Shown: positions 1-14,150 of the stretch, piece by piece
Layout of the letters: the number at the start of each line of letters is the position of its first letter
Numbering within the stretch: the stretch's first letter is position 1
NCBI RefSeq assembly: GCF_910592395.1
Contig: NC_088309.1
Location: forward strand, 3,846,501-3,910,500
DNA from: Lineus longissimus
Lineage: Eukaryota; Nemertea; Pilidiophora; Heteronemertea; Lineidae
Direction of reading: 5' to 3'
Length of the DNA stretch: 64,000 bases
Translations under genes and position numbers: made by a program
The notes under the pieces: model-generated
The model's database searches: none
Told to the model about the DNA's origin: nothing
The model's input: only the letters and a program-made list of their open reading frames with translations

Positions 1-1223
1 AACGAACCAGCTCACAACATGCTTGAACAGGGTGGGGGGATTTCACTGGAATTTCTTGCTAAATTTTGAAGGCATTTTTAGGCTATTTCAATATTTCATG
101 CTGGAATTCTTTCCATTTGAAACCATTTTACCATGATGGATGGTAACTGCTGATCACCTTGCATAGCAATCATCACCATTAACAGGATTGTGAATTGCTA
201 ACTGCCACAAAACACCACCTCCTCATCTCATCAGCCCATTAGCCACGGAGAAAACCAACCAGGCAATCGACACAGCCACTCTGGGCATCCATCACAAAGG
301 AGACCACTTAAGACAGATCACTCAAGGGAACATCAGATATTGGGTATTTCCCTCTAGCCAAAAAGAGTGGAACTAACTAGGATGGAACTTCAACATACTG
401 GCAAAGAATGGCAGCAACCGCATCAGATATCATTTATATATGATATGATGATATAAGTTACAAAATTCAGCAAGCAAAATGTGAGTTACAGCTAAGGTAT
501 TACCACAAAATGGCATATAGTTTCCCTAAAACAGTCGGCCAGGGACACAACCTGGTGATGAACTGCTATAACAGACTGTCATGGACCAGACTGACAGCAA
601 TATTCAGTTCATCAACTTCTTCAAGATGGCAGCACTTTGCCGGCGTGTCGAACCTGTATGAATTACTCAATCATTTGCTTTGTTAAACCCAACAGCATGT
701 TGCATAAGTTGATACAAAAACTCCAAATTTGTCTATTTTTTGTACCAATGCTGGAGCACCTGACATCACTGTCAGTGGTTTCTCACACCCCAAACAATGA
801 TGGCACCTCTTGAACAATTCCATAAGATCCCACCCGCTCTTAGCTCTAACTGATAAGGATGACATAATATTATAGGTCTTCAGAAACCTCCTTGCAGTTA
901 ATTGTAGTAGTAATCAACACAGGTCAAGACCCAAAACATGATACCACAATGCTTTCATACACTTGAACCAACCAGAAGTCCCCTCAATGGCATTTAAATC
1001 AAACTGCAATAAACCTTTTTTCGAACCGCTTTCAAAACGACAGGGTATGAATATTTTATGTTCGTCTCGAGTTCCAGTGGATGGCAATGCTAAAGAATGC
1101 GGCTGGGATTGTTAAGATCTTATTCCTTTTCTAATCGAATTTTTGCAAGATTCTTGGAAGATTCTGATCACGATCTGTTTTTAAGAACAAGAGTCTTGTA
1201 CAAATTGAATACTTAGTATGATC
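1..1223. other. Non-coding stretch downstream of the membrane-protein gene
   Basis: I see no supported exon here. It should include the 3' UTR of the minus-strand membrane-protein gene that stops at 1224, but I did not find a convincing polyadenylation signal. A minus-strand open frame at 683-865 does not join any splice site in the right phase. Confidence 0.5.
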
Positions 1224-4200
1224 TTATATGATTTCAAACAAGAAACTTCTAACAATATTAGGGAGGGAGGAATCACCAAGAAAGCCCTGAAGATTTTTGG
1301 AGCTAAAACGATACCCTGATGGAACCATCTGAAAAACAAGATATGCACACTATACATACAACTGACTGAAATTGCTGCTATCTGCAACCATGATCGCATA
1401 TGACAAAAGTATGACTTACCGCATTCTCAACCACCGCTATCCCACTGTCCACCTCTTCATCCCGTTCGACCGGCATGCTCTTGGAATGTTCAAGGGTCCC
1501 CCTCGGCGGCCTCTCACCCTCGTCAAGGTTACCAGGATCACTAAAACTTCGTTCATTCTGGAAGCCCTGTTGCACTTGTCCCCGTTGGTGGTCCGCAGTG
1601 CCAAATATACTTTCGAAAGTCTGCTGTGAATTGGAATGTGTGTTGATATTTGGCTGACTCTGCGCAACCTTTTCCTCCTTCTTTTCGGAGGAGAGTCGGT
1701 CTTTGCTGCGGACACGTAGTTTTCTTGTCGACCTCTTAATGGAGTTCCAGAAGCGTTTCCGCTTGCTAGTACTCCCTGGTGTAACAGGAAGAGTACTATT
1801 CCTGAGGGTCCCGTTATTCCCCTCATGGTCCGAAACATCCCGAATGTCAACTGAACTAAGTGACCTCTTGTCTTCCTTTACACCTGAGGAATAGAAGTAT
1901 TAAAAGTTGTCTTAGAAATTAGATTTAGCTTTTTAATTTGGAAAAGTTAAAAGAAAAATGAAGGCCAAATCAGAGATACGTAGAGGTTGATTTGTAATGT
2001 TTCAAGGACAAACTTTCTATCACTCATCACAGCAATAATTGCCACAAATCAAAGTGGTTGTCCACATAACCAACATTGACTGCAGACACCATTAACATTC
2101 CTACTTCCTCAATCAGTTTAACAAAGACCAGAGACGATAAATGACTAAGAAAGCAATCATGTAATGGAGTCAGAAAAAATAGTGCCCTTTGGTGAAGATA
2201 CATCGATTCTGAATAGGACAATTACGGAGTGTATGTTCTTGGAGGTAACATTTCAGCATCTAGTGTGGAGATGATGTGGAGTAGGAGGTTGTGAGAAGCT
2301 GATCAAACAGTAGAGCTCAATGTGTGGTAATTGCTTTAGGGTCGCAACATAGCGAGGTAAAAAGAAGACTATAGGCAGGAGCCAGTCATTAACAGGTGTC
2401 TCTACTTTCTCACAGTCTGCACCATGTACCATTTACACATCACCAAGTCAAACCAGTCCTAGACCCATAATAAGGCACTGGGAGACCACCAATTTGACCC
2501 CCACCTCCAGCCCCCTTTAAGAATTATAAAAATTTAGGCTCCGGATCTGACTTTATTGCATTGCTCAATCAATACAGTTAGCACTTGCAAAGAAAGTTTG
2601 AATTAAAGACCAAAAGCACACCTACATGTAGGCTGCCTTCCTCTTGGTTGACTTTTTGTAAAACAGAACATGTTGTTGGATCCTGAAAGGTTTCAACTCC
2701 TACATGCGACACTGACAATCCATCTTGAAATTGTTGCTTGAAACTGATCCCAAGAAAGCTCATTTATCAATTCACTAATGCTATTAATGCCGCATCTGTG
2801 ACCTCAGACTTCAGATTAATTTCTCCTAGGATTGAAATAATACAAGGGCAAAATAGAGTACATTTCAAATGCCTCATAACTTCCTCAATTTGACTGATTC
2901 CACTGGGTCACGTATTGTGATGTATCTTAAACTGAATCTGTATGCATGCTTTAAAGCAAGTCACAGTTCCACAAGGGGTTAAGATGCATTCCAAAATTTT
3001 TCAACTGATCCGCCACAAACTAGTTTCAGCTGTCTTGTAAATATTCCAGATTTCTAATGTATTGATGAAAATCCACTCATTCTCATTCTCAATCCCAATA
3101 AATACGTCAACTTGAAAAGATTGCAATGATGATAACACCACTCAAAGAATTCAGAAACACTGAAGAAGTAGACATATCAAATACTTTCATTCTCACAAAA
3201 CCTGACTTCCAACTGTGCCTGCGAAATCCCTGCATCGTCTAATCCATTATGTCGAACTCATTAACAGATATCCAAACCTGGGACTCTTCAATTGCTACAT
3301 AGCACCCATCCACATCATGATCACAAAGGAACAGTGCCAAAGTTTCATTCTCTTCAATACGATGGCCGCCGCGTGACATATGTTGCGCCTGCAGAATCGC
3401 AGTCTTGGTTTATCCGTCTAAAAAGCTAATAAACTTCAACATCACTTCGATAGCATTTGTGCTAAATACGCAGTTTGGCTAATTAGCAATTAGACAGCAA
3501 CAGTCATCAAGTATGTAAAACATTAACTGAAGTGGAAGGCAATTCCAAGTCAACTGGCCATATTTGTCAGGTTCCACACTGAAAGGAAGCACAATCAGAT
3601 ACCCTACTTTCACTGATATAAAACCGGTGACTGTGTGTTACCTAACATCACAATTATCAGCAAGTGAGTGGTCAGATGACCATATCAGCCTGTAGAACAC
3701 GGTAAGAAGAGAGAAAGCAGACAAAGGTGGTTTTTATAGCACAGTGTCTACATTCAAAACTGGAGAAAATCATCCCATCCATCCACAAAGCATTTCTGTA
3801 CAAATCAGGAAATTCAATTCAGGAAATTGAAAATGCTAATCATGCAGACATTCACAAGAAAAGAACTCAACCAATCCTGACTTTTATTGAAGATTCCCTA
3901 TTCAACTCCCCTGCCATTACGTGTTAGAGATGTTAAATGGTCCATGGCTAAGCAAGGTTTATCACCATATCATTTCTGGTTCAAGAACACATGGCATTTC
4001 AATGGGTTCTCAGAAATCAAATAGGAGAAAAAGTGGAATATCTGTGAATGCTTATTGCAGTTGTCGATGATGATGGTGCTAGAATAGCAATTGCATTACC
4101 CTAAATCACTTTCGGGGTCTTTTAAAAGCTTTAGTAAATGCAGTGAGAAGGAGATGACAGATAACGTAGTGGCTTTTGGAGTCGATTTCAGCTAGATCTG

Positions 4201-7200
4201 GAGAAAGAATTTAGTCCAGCTTTGCGTAAAGCCATTGATCAAAACGTGCATGCTTATCAGCCAAAGGAAGTGTACGGGGTCACAGGAAGAGGGTCATGCT
4301 CAATGAAGGACAAATTGATGTTTTACCTGCAAAAAGCCTTTGAAGTGACGGGGAATGAAACCCCCTTGGAAGAGAGCCACGGAAAAACATTTAAAAAACC
4401 ACTCTCGAAATGGACTTGATTAAATATTCCATTCAAACTGTGTAAAACTATCAACCAAGTTGCCCGACTCCCTAAAACAATATGGTAAATTGACACAGAC
4501 GTTCCGAGGACAAATGAGATGAATATTAATGGAAATGCACTAAATGTCCAATATGCATTAGGTGATGTTTTGTCTGTGTTAATCTGCTAAGTAATCATAA
4601 CTAATAGCTTGATAACATGAGGATGCAGAATGATAATTTTGGTGAATGCATTTTCATTTGGACAGGGAAATTATTGCCAGGGATGGAATGTCAAAGGAGT
4701 GACCAAAATTATATATACGCACGAATGTTTCAAGGTCAAAGTGCTGTATTTCGAGTGCGATGTTTGTCTGACTTCAACATCCAACACCATAGCAATGATT
4801 ACTTGACAAAAGTGCACACAAAGACAAGTTGTCAGCTATGACTTTCTTGTTGTTTCTAGCTAAACTTTATGTATCAAGAAGTTGAGAAAACATGCCACTA
4901 TTTTCAATAATCATAAATATGATATTGACCACTAAAGCAGCACACAAGCGAGTATTGTTTGTTAATACCTGCCCAATGTCTAACTCATTCACTGCTTATA
5001 CTCTCGAGCCATCAAATGATGAAATTAATCATAGCTTGACACTTCACAATATGAGTATGTGATGTTGGATATTTACTATATATCCAGGAGGGCAATAATG
5101 AAATTAAACTGTACTTCCATGATAGATGTACTGCATGTGACCCTGTAGGGAGGCAGGCAATCATGGATATTTAATGGGGGTGACTAGAGAACTATGAAGA
5201 GGTCTCAATGGCCTTGCTCAATGGCAGTGAGCACATGACATGGTTATGACATGTATGAGAAAATAGTGTTTTAGAATTAAGGTGAAACTATAGTGACTTT
5301 ATCTTGCCAAACTTACGAACACCAGAACTTAACAACGCTACAAGACTGGTTGAACATCACTGACCGAGTCTCAATGATGTACTACATTACATCCCCGATT
5401 TATCAGTTTCATTGCAGTTACAATAACAAATTCTGGGCAACAGCTTGCAGTGCGTTGCAAAATGGCCTGAAATGGCAAATGTGTATCAGGCCTCATAGAA
5501 TTCTATTTGTTCATTGAATTTTTGAATTGCAGAACAGAAAAACCTCACCTGAGAAGAAGGTCAAAGCCAAAGGTGAAATTACATGACCTACAGGACTTTA
5601 CTTAAAAACATTTTTGAGGTACAGGTGTTTTATAATATTGCACCCCCCCCCCCCACAACCGCCACCAGCCATATAATTTGTTACCTCTTTTCTTCCTTTT
5701 GAAAAAGATGAAAGCTGCCATGGCAGTCACAGGAACAAAGATGACATAGTGGTCTGCAAGTATGGAAAAGTCTCAGCAAGCAGAACTAATGTTGAGAACA
5801 TGTAGAATAGTGTCAGCAAGCAGATATTGTGTAAGCTCATAATGGTGAAGACAGCAACAGACTGCACTGAGATTTACTGGAAATCAACAGTCTGGTTTTT
5901 CCAAGATTCCAGTTAGAATGGCATGTGTAGTGTCACATAGTGTGCTGTGGCCCGAAATCCTATTGAAATTGACAAGGATGAAACTTGAGAAATCCAAGGT
6001 TAGAGAAATCGACAGATAACAGATGCTTGGCGAATCCTTTTTGTGAAATTCAAATCTGTGAAAATGAAATTGAGAAAAAACAACAGTATCCCCTAAATTC
6101 TACACTTAAGTCTGACAACTACTGCAGAGATTTACAAAGCACTGCTAGAATCAAGCAATACTAAATGTTAACAGAAGGATTAAGCCTATTGAAAGACCAG
6201 CCGCAATAAGGCCTAGGATTTAGATTGAATGGAATACTGTTGACATTGGTCTATTGATGCAAGCCTCTGACCTCAATCTCCTTGAATAATCGATACTGAG
6301 AACGTATTGAATCTCTGACTAGGCTTGGGATGGACGATGGGATGACAGACGATAGATACTCATGATTGAAAGGTTGAGATCACCCAGGCTGGAGATGAGA
6401 CAATAGATTGGGGTGGACTTAGAAGTAGGGGGGTTCCAGCTAGCAGCTGGACCTATCAATCAAGATACATGCCACTTTTGAGCAGGTTGTGGACCTCCTT
6501 GAATAAGTGATTTATTCAGAACTCCGAGTGGGGAAGGGAAATTCCATCCTTATTCTACGTGTAGTGCATCACAATCTGAGGAAGTTTACCTGTAAACGAT
6601 ACTGAAGGATAGAGAGTTTACCCATGAACTCATGCTTGTCATGAGATTGTAGATAAAGGTTGGACATAGGAATATGAAACGGACCTCGATATCAACAGAA
6701 GAGATCTGGAAGAAATGCACACAGGACCGACTGTTTGACACAAGGCATCCTTGATGCAATATCATATCATAACCATGTCCGACATCGAGCTCAATATTGA
6801 TTACCTTTTTGTGTCAATATCGCCATTGACCACTTTTGAAACATTAGTGATGATGATGTCATTTGTGCATTTTTTTATTGTTTGCAACTGTTGATATCTT
6901 ATAACACCTTAGTGATACAGGAGGTCAGTGTAATGGACTAAACCACAGAAGGATTACAAAGAGGTCTGACAATACTGAAATAGTCTGGCCTGATCGGACT
7001 CTCCGACAATAGATCTGCTGAAGAATGATGTTAACCAACTGCAATTTTTTTCCTCACCAGACCATCTACATAACCGTAACTAAGAATAAAGCTCTGTCCT
7101 AAGTCTCCAAGTGTCTGTTTAATGTCGCTTTTGGATTTATTACCTTTGTTTATGTCTTGATCCCCTTTGATATGACCATACAACATAATTAATGACTTGG

Positions 7201-9635
7201 CAACAATGTCAAATAACTCTTTGGAATGGTTATTTTGAATGGGAAAACCTACTCGGCAGCCTACCTTGTCCCCTGACTTTGTTTAAGCTGAGAAGACTTC
7301 CACAGTGCAGCCTCCTCACTCGGGATCCATGCGGCTTGTTGAGGGTCGAATCCATGTGTCATAATAACAACTCACAACTGGTGAGACACACTGGGAACGT
7401 CACACATGGCCTGACGGGCAACAGTTAGGCTACATGTGAAGTTATCACTATGCAGCATACAACGTACTGTCATCGGCCTCCAGGCCATTCAAAGACTGGC
7501 ATGGAGACAGCTGCTGTCCACACATATAATTATATGAAAGTGCAAAGTGACCGACAGTGTCTCTGATCACACTATCCATGTAATCTCAGAATTTCACACC
7601 TTTCAGCTGACGATATCCTATGAACTGATAGGTCATAAATGACAATCACTCGGACTAGAATTACATCAGAGTCATATTTCTATCAGTCTGTTTCTACAGC
7701 GACACAAAACTATATATTAATATTGCCAGTGAATACCACATGCAACACAAACACAATAGTGGCAAGCTTTTCCGGATAACTTATGCAGGTGAAACAACAG
7801 TACAGAATATATCCAAGTTCAAAATCAATACGCCATCAATGACTTTTGATTATGAACACACAACAAACGCTGCATTTGGCTCCATAGCATCTGAGGGGTT
7901 GCTTATCTGCTGTTACTGTACTATATCAAATGGGAATCAAGTGGGACTATTCATTGATTTCTGGTTGACATGTGCTGAGTTTGGTGTTTAGTGGTGTCAA
8001 AAGATGGCAGAGATGACTAACCACACAATGAAATCTAGTGGAGCAGCAACTCAAAGTTACTGAGGCCTGGCATGAAAATACATTCTGTACATACTGGCAT
8101 GGATTCCCTTGTAAAGGATGTTTCAGTGATACCATGGAAAGTGATAGTCTGAGAACATTTCTTTTCAGACTCAGCCCTGTAGCCAATGTCCTTTTAAGTG
8201 GAACATTACAGCCCTATCCAAACATTCATGATGGCTGGCAGTAATCTCCTTGTATGTTTGGACCTGTACCACTACAACAGTAAATTTCTCTGGTATTGAT
8301 CATTCTTGGCAATGACAAGCAGTTCTCCACCACTACACCATGCTGGACGGGTTGAATCAAGCAGAGGTATATCAAAGGGTAATGCCATCTACATGAAAGA
8401 CCTTGAACTATTGATGGATGACGGTTTCATCCAAAGACTTTATACATAGGCCTATCAGACGTCATCAAATTTTGAAATTTAAAAAAGGTATTCTATCATT
8501 GTTTTTTGTTTCGAACAACTATGGTACTACTTTAAGTCTGAACTGTTCTGTAAAAAATTTCAACTCCAAGGATTTTCAAAATGTATCAAAATATGCTCCT
8601 GCATGTGCTTTAGGCCTATTTGCAAAACTTGATATTGTAAAACCCAGGGTTACTGATGAATGCCATATCGGATGAATATTCTATAGCATCATAACTGAAT
8701 TAAAGTAGTCGTATATTAAAGTAGGAGTTGTCATTGACAGAACTGAACAGTAAATACGGGTGTTTGGATAATATATTAAAGGTTGGGACCTATTCTAGAC
8801 AGTTCAGGTTGTTTCATCAGGTAGTTTGATCTGCTCAGGACTGCATCAGTCAAGAAATATTCCCTTGCATTTTCTAGTTGCATAATCCCTCAATTTTCAG
8901 ATAACAAAACATGGTGATTGCTCACCCTGGCATTTCCGCCCTCTACAGAGCTTTATGATACTGAATCATGATATCACAAAATATGACAAAGATGAGACTT
9001 TCAATAAGCAACAGCTGGTTTAAAGAAACATAGAACAAACAAAAACTGTTCATGACCAAGATGTGGTGTCGAGTCGATATATCACAATAAAATTTTCCAA
9101 TATCAAGCCACAGGCACAATATTCACAAACAATGTAAATTAGTTCCAACATGATATTCTTATACTCCCGTACATAGAGCTGGACAATGACACAGACTGCT
9201 TGTACATGTATTGTAGCACTGATGTGCACAGTGCCTCACTTTTGCAGCAGCGGTCCTGATTTTCTATCGGTGATAGATGGCATGATCGAGTTGGTTGCTC
9301 GGTTGGTTTTGACAGAACAGAACCAGTGCAGTGTTAATTACGTCATCCCCGTCTAATACGCTGAATAACTGAAGATAACTTAAAATGCACTCAAAAGAGG
9401 GAAAAACTTCAGAATTGAGTTTATAAAGTTGTTAAAAGGTTAAAAAGTTAGTACGATTGTATGAGGCAAGAAAGAAATGTGAATTAGTCTAAACCTGGAG
9501 ACTTTAGTGAGGCAGTAATTAGTTTAGGATGTTATCATGATGGAACCAAAAGTGACCTTCACCTGAATCATCTGATACACTCTGGTCAAGGTCATCATCA
9601 AGCATCAGGGCTTCTCTCAAACTACTGTTCATCAT
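1224..9635 (-). CDS. Uncharacterised single-pass membrane protein, 4 coding exons, 236 aa
   Basis: I do not recognise this protein. Coding exons on the minus strand are 9635-9563, 5753-5685, 1883-1420 and 1328-1224. All have AG acceptors and GT donors, and the phases match (1, 1, 0), giving one 711-nt frame. Residues 1-24 are acidic and begin Met-Met-Asn-Ser-Ser. Residues 26-42 form one hydrophobic helix, followed by the stop-transfer run KRKK at 43-46. This suggests a short outside segment and a cytoplasmic tail. The tail (48-236) is hydrophilic, with a strongly basic patch from about 88 to 118 that starts KRKRFW. The last exon adds 34 residues, rich in Ser, Gly and Phe. An acceptor just upstream of the first ATG implies a 5' UTR intron. 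Introns of about 3.8 kb could hide further symmetric exons. The phase agreement across four exons is good evidence; the function is unknown. Confidence 0.6.
1884..5684. other. Intron of the membrane-protein gene
   Basis: AT-rich intron sequence with no open frame that fits splice sites and phase. No clear transposon ends were seen. A short poly-C run near 5642-5654 lies just outside the donor of the transmembrane exon. Confidence 0.4.
5754..9562. other. Intron of the membrane-protein gene
   Basis: AT-rich sequence without a supported exon on either strand. The short open frames here (for example near 7192 and 7740) lack splice-consistent ends and look like chance. Confidence 0.4.
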
Positions 9636-11092
9636 CCTTTAAGCTGAAAGACAGGCAAGAACAATGATAGAATGCAGAATTTCAAACATAAAACCTTAAG
9701 GACGAACCTGAAGTACAATGATGAAATAGGGCACTTCAACCTGTCAGCATGATAGGTAATTTGCTAGTCATCATAATGCTCCCAATTAAGGATCATGATT
9801 ATGCTTGAAAATAGAAGAATGCAAATGATCAGAACCACGAGAGAGATTCTGAAATATGTATCTTACCATTCATCTTGTTTCAAAAGGGTATTTTCCAAAA
9901 AAATTTCATTTCCCACAAAATGTATCGAAATCAACCGGGTAATCAACCATGAACAAGATAGTCTTAATAAATTTCATCCAGAGACGAAATTTCAAAACAC
10001 TGAAAATATTGGTTCACTCCACAACATTTCAACAAACATGGTGAATGTTCATAAAATTACAACCAGCGAATAGTTGGTGCCTTGATCCAACAACCGCTCG
10101 GCACATTAAATGTTTTTAGGTAAATAGATGGTCAGAAATGCTAATAATCAAAACAGCTGTAACAGTAAAATATGTGAATTTTGTTATTCTTTCCAGTCAC
10201 TGCAATAGAACGTATTGCCAACAAGTGGATGCAGTGGTTACAAAATCATTGCTGGGGACAACCTGCAAAGTCTGGGCCATTAATCATTGCAGGTGAAATT
10301 GATAATTGAAATAAGACGTAAACATCGTATTAAAATGTGTACTGTGAGTCTGAAAATCAGCAAAAACAGCATGGAAAACGTGGTTTTTTTTGTGACTCTA
10401 GGTGGGAGGGGCATTTGCTACACCCTGCCCCCAGCTATTCTCCAGTTATTTCCCCACAGGCGGTGAACCATAGGAATCCTCAATCTACCAGTATTTTTTG
10501 GCTGAACGCTGAGAAAAACCAGATATCATAACAGGAGAGGAGGAGGTATTGTAATGAAATAGGCTCACCCGCAGTTGGGCTTTAAATAGCACCCACAGAG
10601 CACATTCTATAATTCAATGCTGGATATGTTCACAGCATGTATATCTAACAATCAGCCCCAGCAGGAATAAGGCAACATATGGCTTTACAAATCATTTGCT
10701 CAAAGGACTTGCCCAGCTTAGTCAAATATCAATTTTCATTGCATGATCAGCAAGGCACTAAGTCAATGGTATTGGACAGACATGTGGTATAGCTATCATT
10801 AACGTATTGTATTATATCACAGTACTTAATTATTCATGGCTTCAAGGTGCTCTGATGAATTATTTACTACTGTCTGGGAGGGTCAGAAAAGTGTGTCAGG
10901 ATGTGCTTAACTGCCTCTCTGGAAACGAGATGACCCTTTTTTATACTGAGACATTCAGACAGGTAGCCCTTTTCCTTCCTAAGTAAAGACTAGCTGCAAC
11001 ATTTGGCATCTAATGGGACATCTGCGAGATGAATTTGGTGGTTTACAGTAGATATCTCACAAAATAAATTTTTTGGCGGAAAAGATGGAAAA

Positions 11093-11192
11093 TAATAATG
11101 ATAATGGTACAGGCGTTACAAACTTGATGATGATAATGATAATGACAACAATGATATTGACATGGACGACAGTGACAATGATGATGATATCA
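11093..11192. repeat. GAT/AAT-rich simple repeat
   Basis: Imperfect GATAAT and GACAAT trinucleotide-type repeat. It produces low-complexity Asp/Asn and Ser/Leu frames on the two strands that should not be read as genes. Confidence 0.7.
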
Positions 11193-12166
11193 ATAAACCA
11201 GCACTAGTAACATTTGAATACTTACCAGAGTTGTATGTGCCTGAACTGAGGTTGAACGACACATGCAAATTCCTCTGGTCCATACGCGGAAGGCTAACAC
11301 TCTTCATTAGAAAGGACTACATGTATATCCATAAAAGATTTTCCCAAATCTACCGATTCTAAAGTTGAGTTTGATTTTGAGATTGCCTATTTTCCATAAA
11401 TTGTTTGAAATTGTCTTCGATATCCCCAATTTTTCTTTTTAGTTCAGACCAGAACAGAAATATAAGTGCCACTTCCTAAGTGCTGTAAAATAAACTTGTT
11501 CACCAAATGCAAAAATTAAGTGTGAGTTGTCCACTCATGCCTCTGGAATCCCGAAAACTTCCTAACATGGTGGTTATATCATGTCTATTCAGGTTTTTAT
11601 AAATGGCTCACTGGGCTATTTAAATAATGAAGAAAATAAAGTTTTATTCGCAGGATAATGGTTGTTGAGTAGTACGTCATCATGACAAGTAGTAAGGTTC
11701 ACAGGATTTCAAAATTAAATGAACAACACCAAGAGCAGACACTTTTAATTTGGCAACCTTATCATCATCTGTGGAAAACTAAAAAATTACGCTGCAAATT
11801 GCAGATAATTTAAAATAAGCAAATATCATTCCTGGTGTATCCTCCTTGAATTCACATCAAATAATATTCCATATGAAATATTTTGCCAAAAAACAGTGGT
11901 ACATGCATGCAAGGCATATCGAAATTAGAACAATAAATGACCCTCCTTCATCCAATGCCAGATGATGAAAATTCAAAGCATGCCAGTGAATATTTTAACT
12001 TAGGCATACAACGTATTTGCATGGCTCTAGTTTAATCAGCTGGTATTTGAATATCATTTCAACATGGATATTTGATAAAAATTGGTATATGCACAGCAGC
12101 ATGGTCTTTTCAACATGCCAGGTGTTCAAAATCATTCAAAACCTCTCAGTTGTTGCATTTAAAATG

Positions 12167-12240
12167 TACAGTGGAACCCTGGTCAGCGACCACCCTGCTA
12201 TGACGACCAAGAATCGCTGGTCCAAAATGGTTTCCTCTGT
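12167..12240 (+). repeat. Fragment of a pogo/Tigger-like MITE end
   Basis: It begins TACAGTGGAACC followed by a TCAGCGACCACC-like stretch. This closely resembles the left ends of the two fuller elements at 32.7 and 33.4 kb, whose ends read CAGTGGAACC and CAGTAGAACC followed by TTAGCGGACACC. Only one end is recognisable here. Confidence 0.5.
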
Positions 12241-12312
12241 ACTTTGCTGCTGAGTTCGGGCATGTAGAGTTGACATATTCTCATCAGCTTTACCATCATC
12301 ATCAACAGACTT

Positions 12313-12480
12313 CAGATCTGGTCACCTATTTAATCCATCATTTTACAGTCATAACATGATCTGGCTCAGTTAATTTACAGACATTTGCTAACTGATTATG
12401 ATAGTCAAAATCTGGTTACCAACTTTAATCCATCATTTCACGATCATTACATGATCAGGCTCTGTTAATTGTACAGACAC
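12313..12480. repeat. Two diverged tandem copies, period about 95 bp
   Basis: The stretch from ATCTGGTCACC through AATCCATCAT and TACATGATC/AACATGATC to a run ending in ACAGACA occurs twice in the same order, at about 12313-12390 and 12409-12480, with scattered substitutions. I see no coding potential. Confidence 0.55.
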
Positions 12481-13997
12481 AGTAAAATAAGCAGCTCATA
12501 TTTCATCATTACATAGACATTTGCTGAACAAAATGACAGTCAAAAGAGTTTCAAGTACCAAGTACAACAGAACCTGTAAAGTATGTAAAGTGGCAAATCT
12601 CATAGGATAAGACACAAACCTACAACAACAATCCCTTTAAGCGCAACATTTGACCTAATATCTGGGAGGTGACCAAATGAATATTCATATACAGGAATTG
12701 ATCCCGAAATTTGTCAATCAAATCAAAATTGACCCATTCGTGAAAATGATCATAATCTATCGCATTTAGTGAACATATCATATGGCTGTTAAGAAGCAAA
12801 GCTAAAGAACCATATTCCTCCTGGACTCATCCAGGCCAGGTGACCATGATTGTATAGATAAGCATAAACAACCAAAAATATCACAACCCATATAGCTTGC
12901 TTTGGAGAGTAGAACCCTTAAAACGATTTGTACTCACTCAGATGTCTTGAATTCCTCAGTGTCGCCAATGAAACAGCTGAAAAAGCACGAAATATCCTCC
13001 CCTTTGGCATCTTGGCTCGATATCACAGAAACACCAACACAAAAGAGGAGACAGAATGAAACCAAGTTTGCTGAGTTATTTTTAGAACCCCAAATATTAA
13101 ACAACCTCTATCCAAGTGTTTCTGAAATTTCTATTCACCCCTTTGAATGTGAAGTGAAGTTCCATTGATAAGGTTTCGAAAAGGTCTGCTTATCATTCCA
13201 TGAGGTCTTTGAGCATAAAGGTACTGGAACATTCAGGCCTCAATAATCGTGTTAGTGGTTAGCCAATGCCCAACTCAACACCCCATCATTCCATGTAACG
13301 TAAGGTCCTCACTCATTTTAATCTAACAATGGTTCAAAAGAATCCATTTGAAACACTATGAAAATGATCACAAACTTTTTCTCTGGAAGGGCTTGAAGCA
13401 GACTAGCACCCTGTGACAAGACACAGTCAAGGACTGAGTTATCTCTGATTTTCAAGTTCAACATGTTACCTACGATTTCTCATTGCCTCCTGCAGACATG
13501 ACAGATCATTCTTTTGTTCCAAATCAGCTTTATTGATCCTTTAGTGATATATTAGAATTTGTGACACAAATAGACACCCAGGACTACTCCCTAGACAAGG
13601 CCTAGTTTCTTTCAAATGAGGAGTATCTCAATGCCAGGTCAGCAATTAATTCATAGTTTGAGTACTCAGCCGGTTATGAGTGTGTATAGGACTTCAAGGA
13701 TATCAGTAAACATTAGCGTTTTACAACAAATCCGCATCAACTCTCATATATCTTATTTATCCATTCATGCACTCCATCTGCTAGAAACTTGGAAAACGAG
13801 ATAATAATTAGGAAAACAGGGCTATTTTGCCCCCCCCCCATTTCCTCTGAAACAAATTTAGTGTTCTTTATTGGGCACCTCTATCAGTTCAGGCCGCAAT
13901 TGAAGCTTTGCTCCCACAGAAAAATTCAGCCTGAGGGACATAAAGTGGACCAGAGCATTGTAAGGTATAAACCAATTTGAGGTTTGGCTCTACTTAC

Positions 13998-14150
13998 CTC
14001 TCTCCCCTCTTCATACAGTTTTTCTCAGATCTTTCCACAGTATGGATGACTTGACCGGGATATAACGAAAAGAATGATTCGTTACCACCCCTCAATTGAA
14101 CCCGGAAGTAATACAGCTAACACCTTGCAACCACGTGCAGCTAATGATGT
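13998..14150 (-). promoter_or_regulatory. Possible 5' UTR exon and promoter region of the membrane-protein gene
   Basis: On the minus strand the purine-rich sequence GAAGAGGGGAGAGAG is followed at 13997 by GTAAGTAG, an excellent donor. The next good acceptor downstream is the one just before the Met-Met start at 9635. This could therefore be the first, non-coding exon, with transcription starting somewhere near 14.1-14.2 kb. The right limit is a guess and no TATA box was identified. Confidence 0.3.

Noticed and set aside
683-865. Minus-strand frame beginning MSSLSVRAKSGWDLM
   Set aside because: Composition is protein-like, but no acceptor puts it in phase with the upstream exon, and that gene already has a terminal exon at 1328-1224.
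1437-1850. 137-aa minus-strand open frame
   Set aside because: It is an out-of-frame reading of the exon at 1883-1420; the correct frame joins the neighbouring exons in phase and has no stop.
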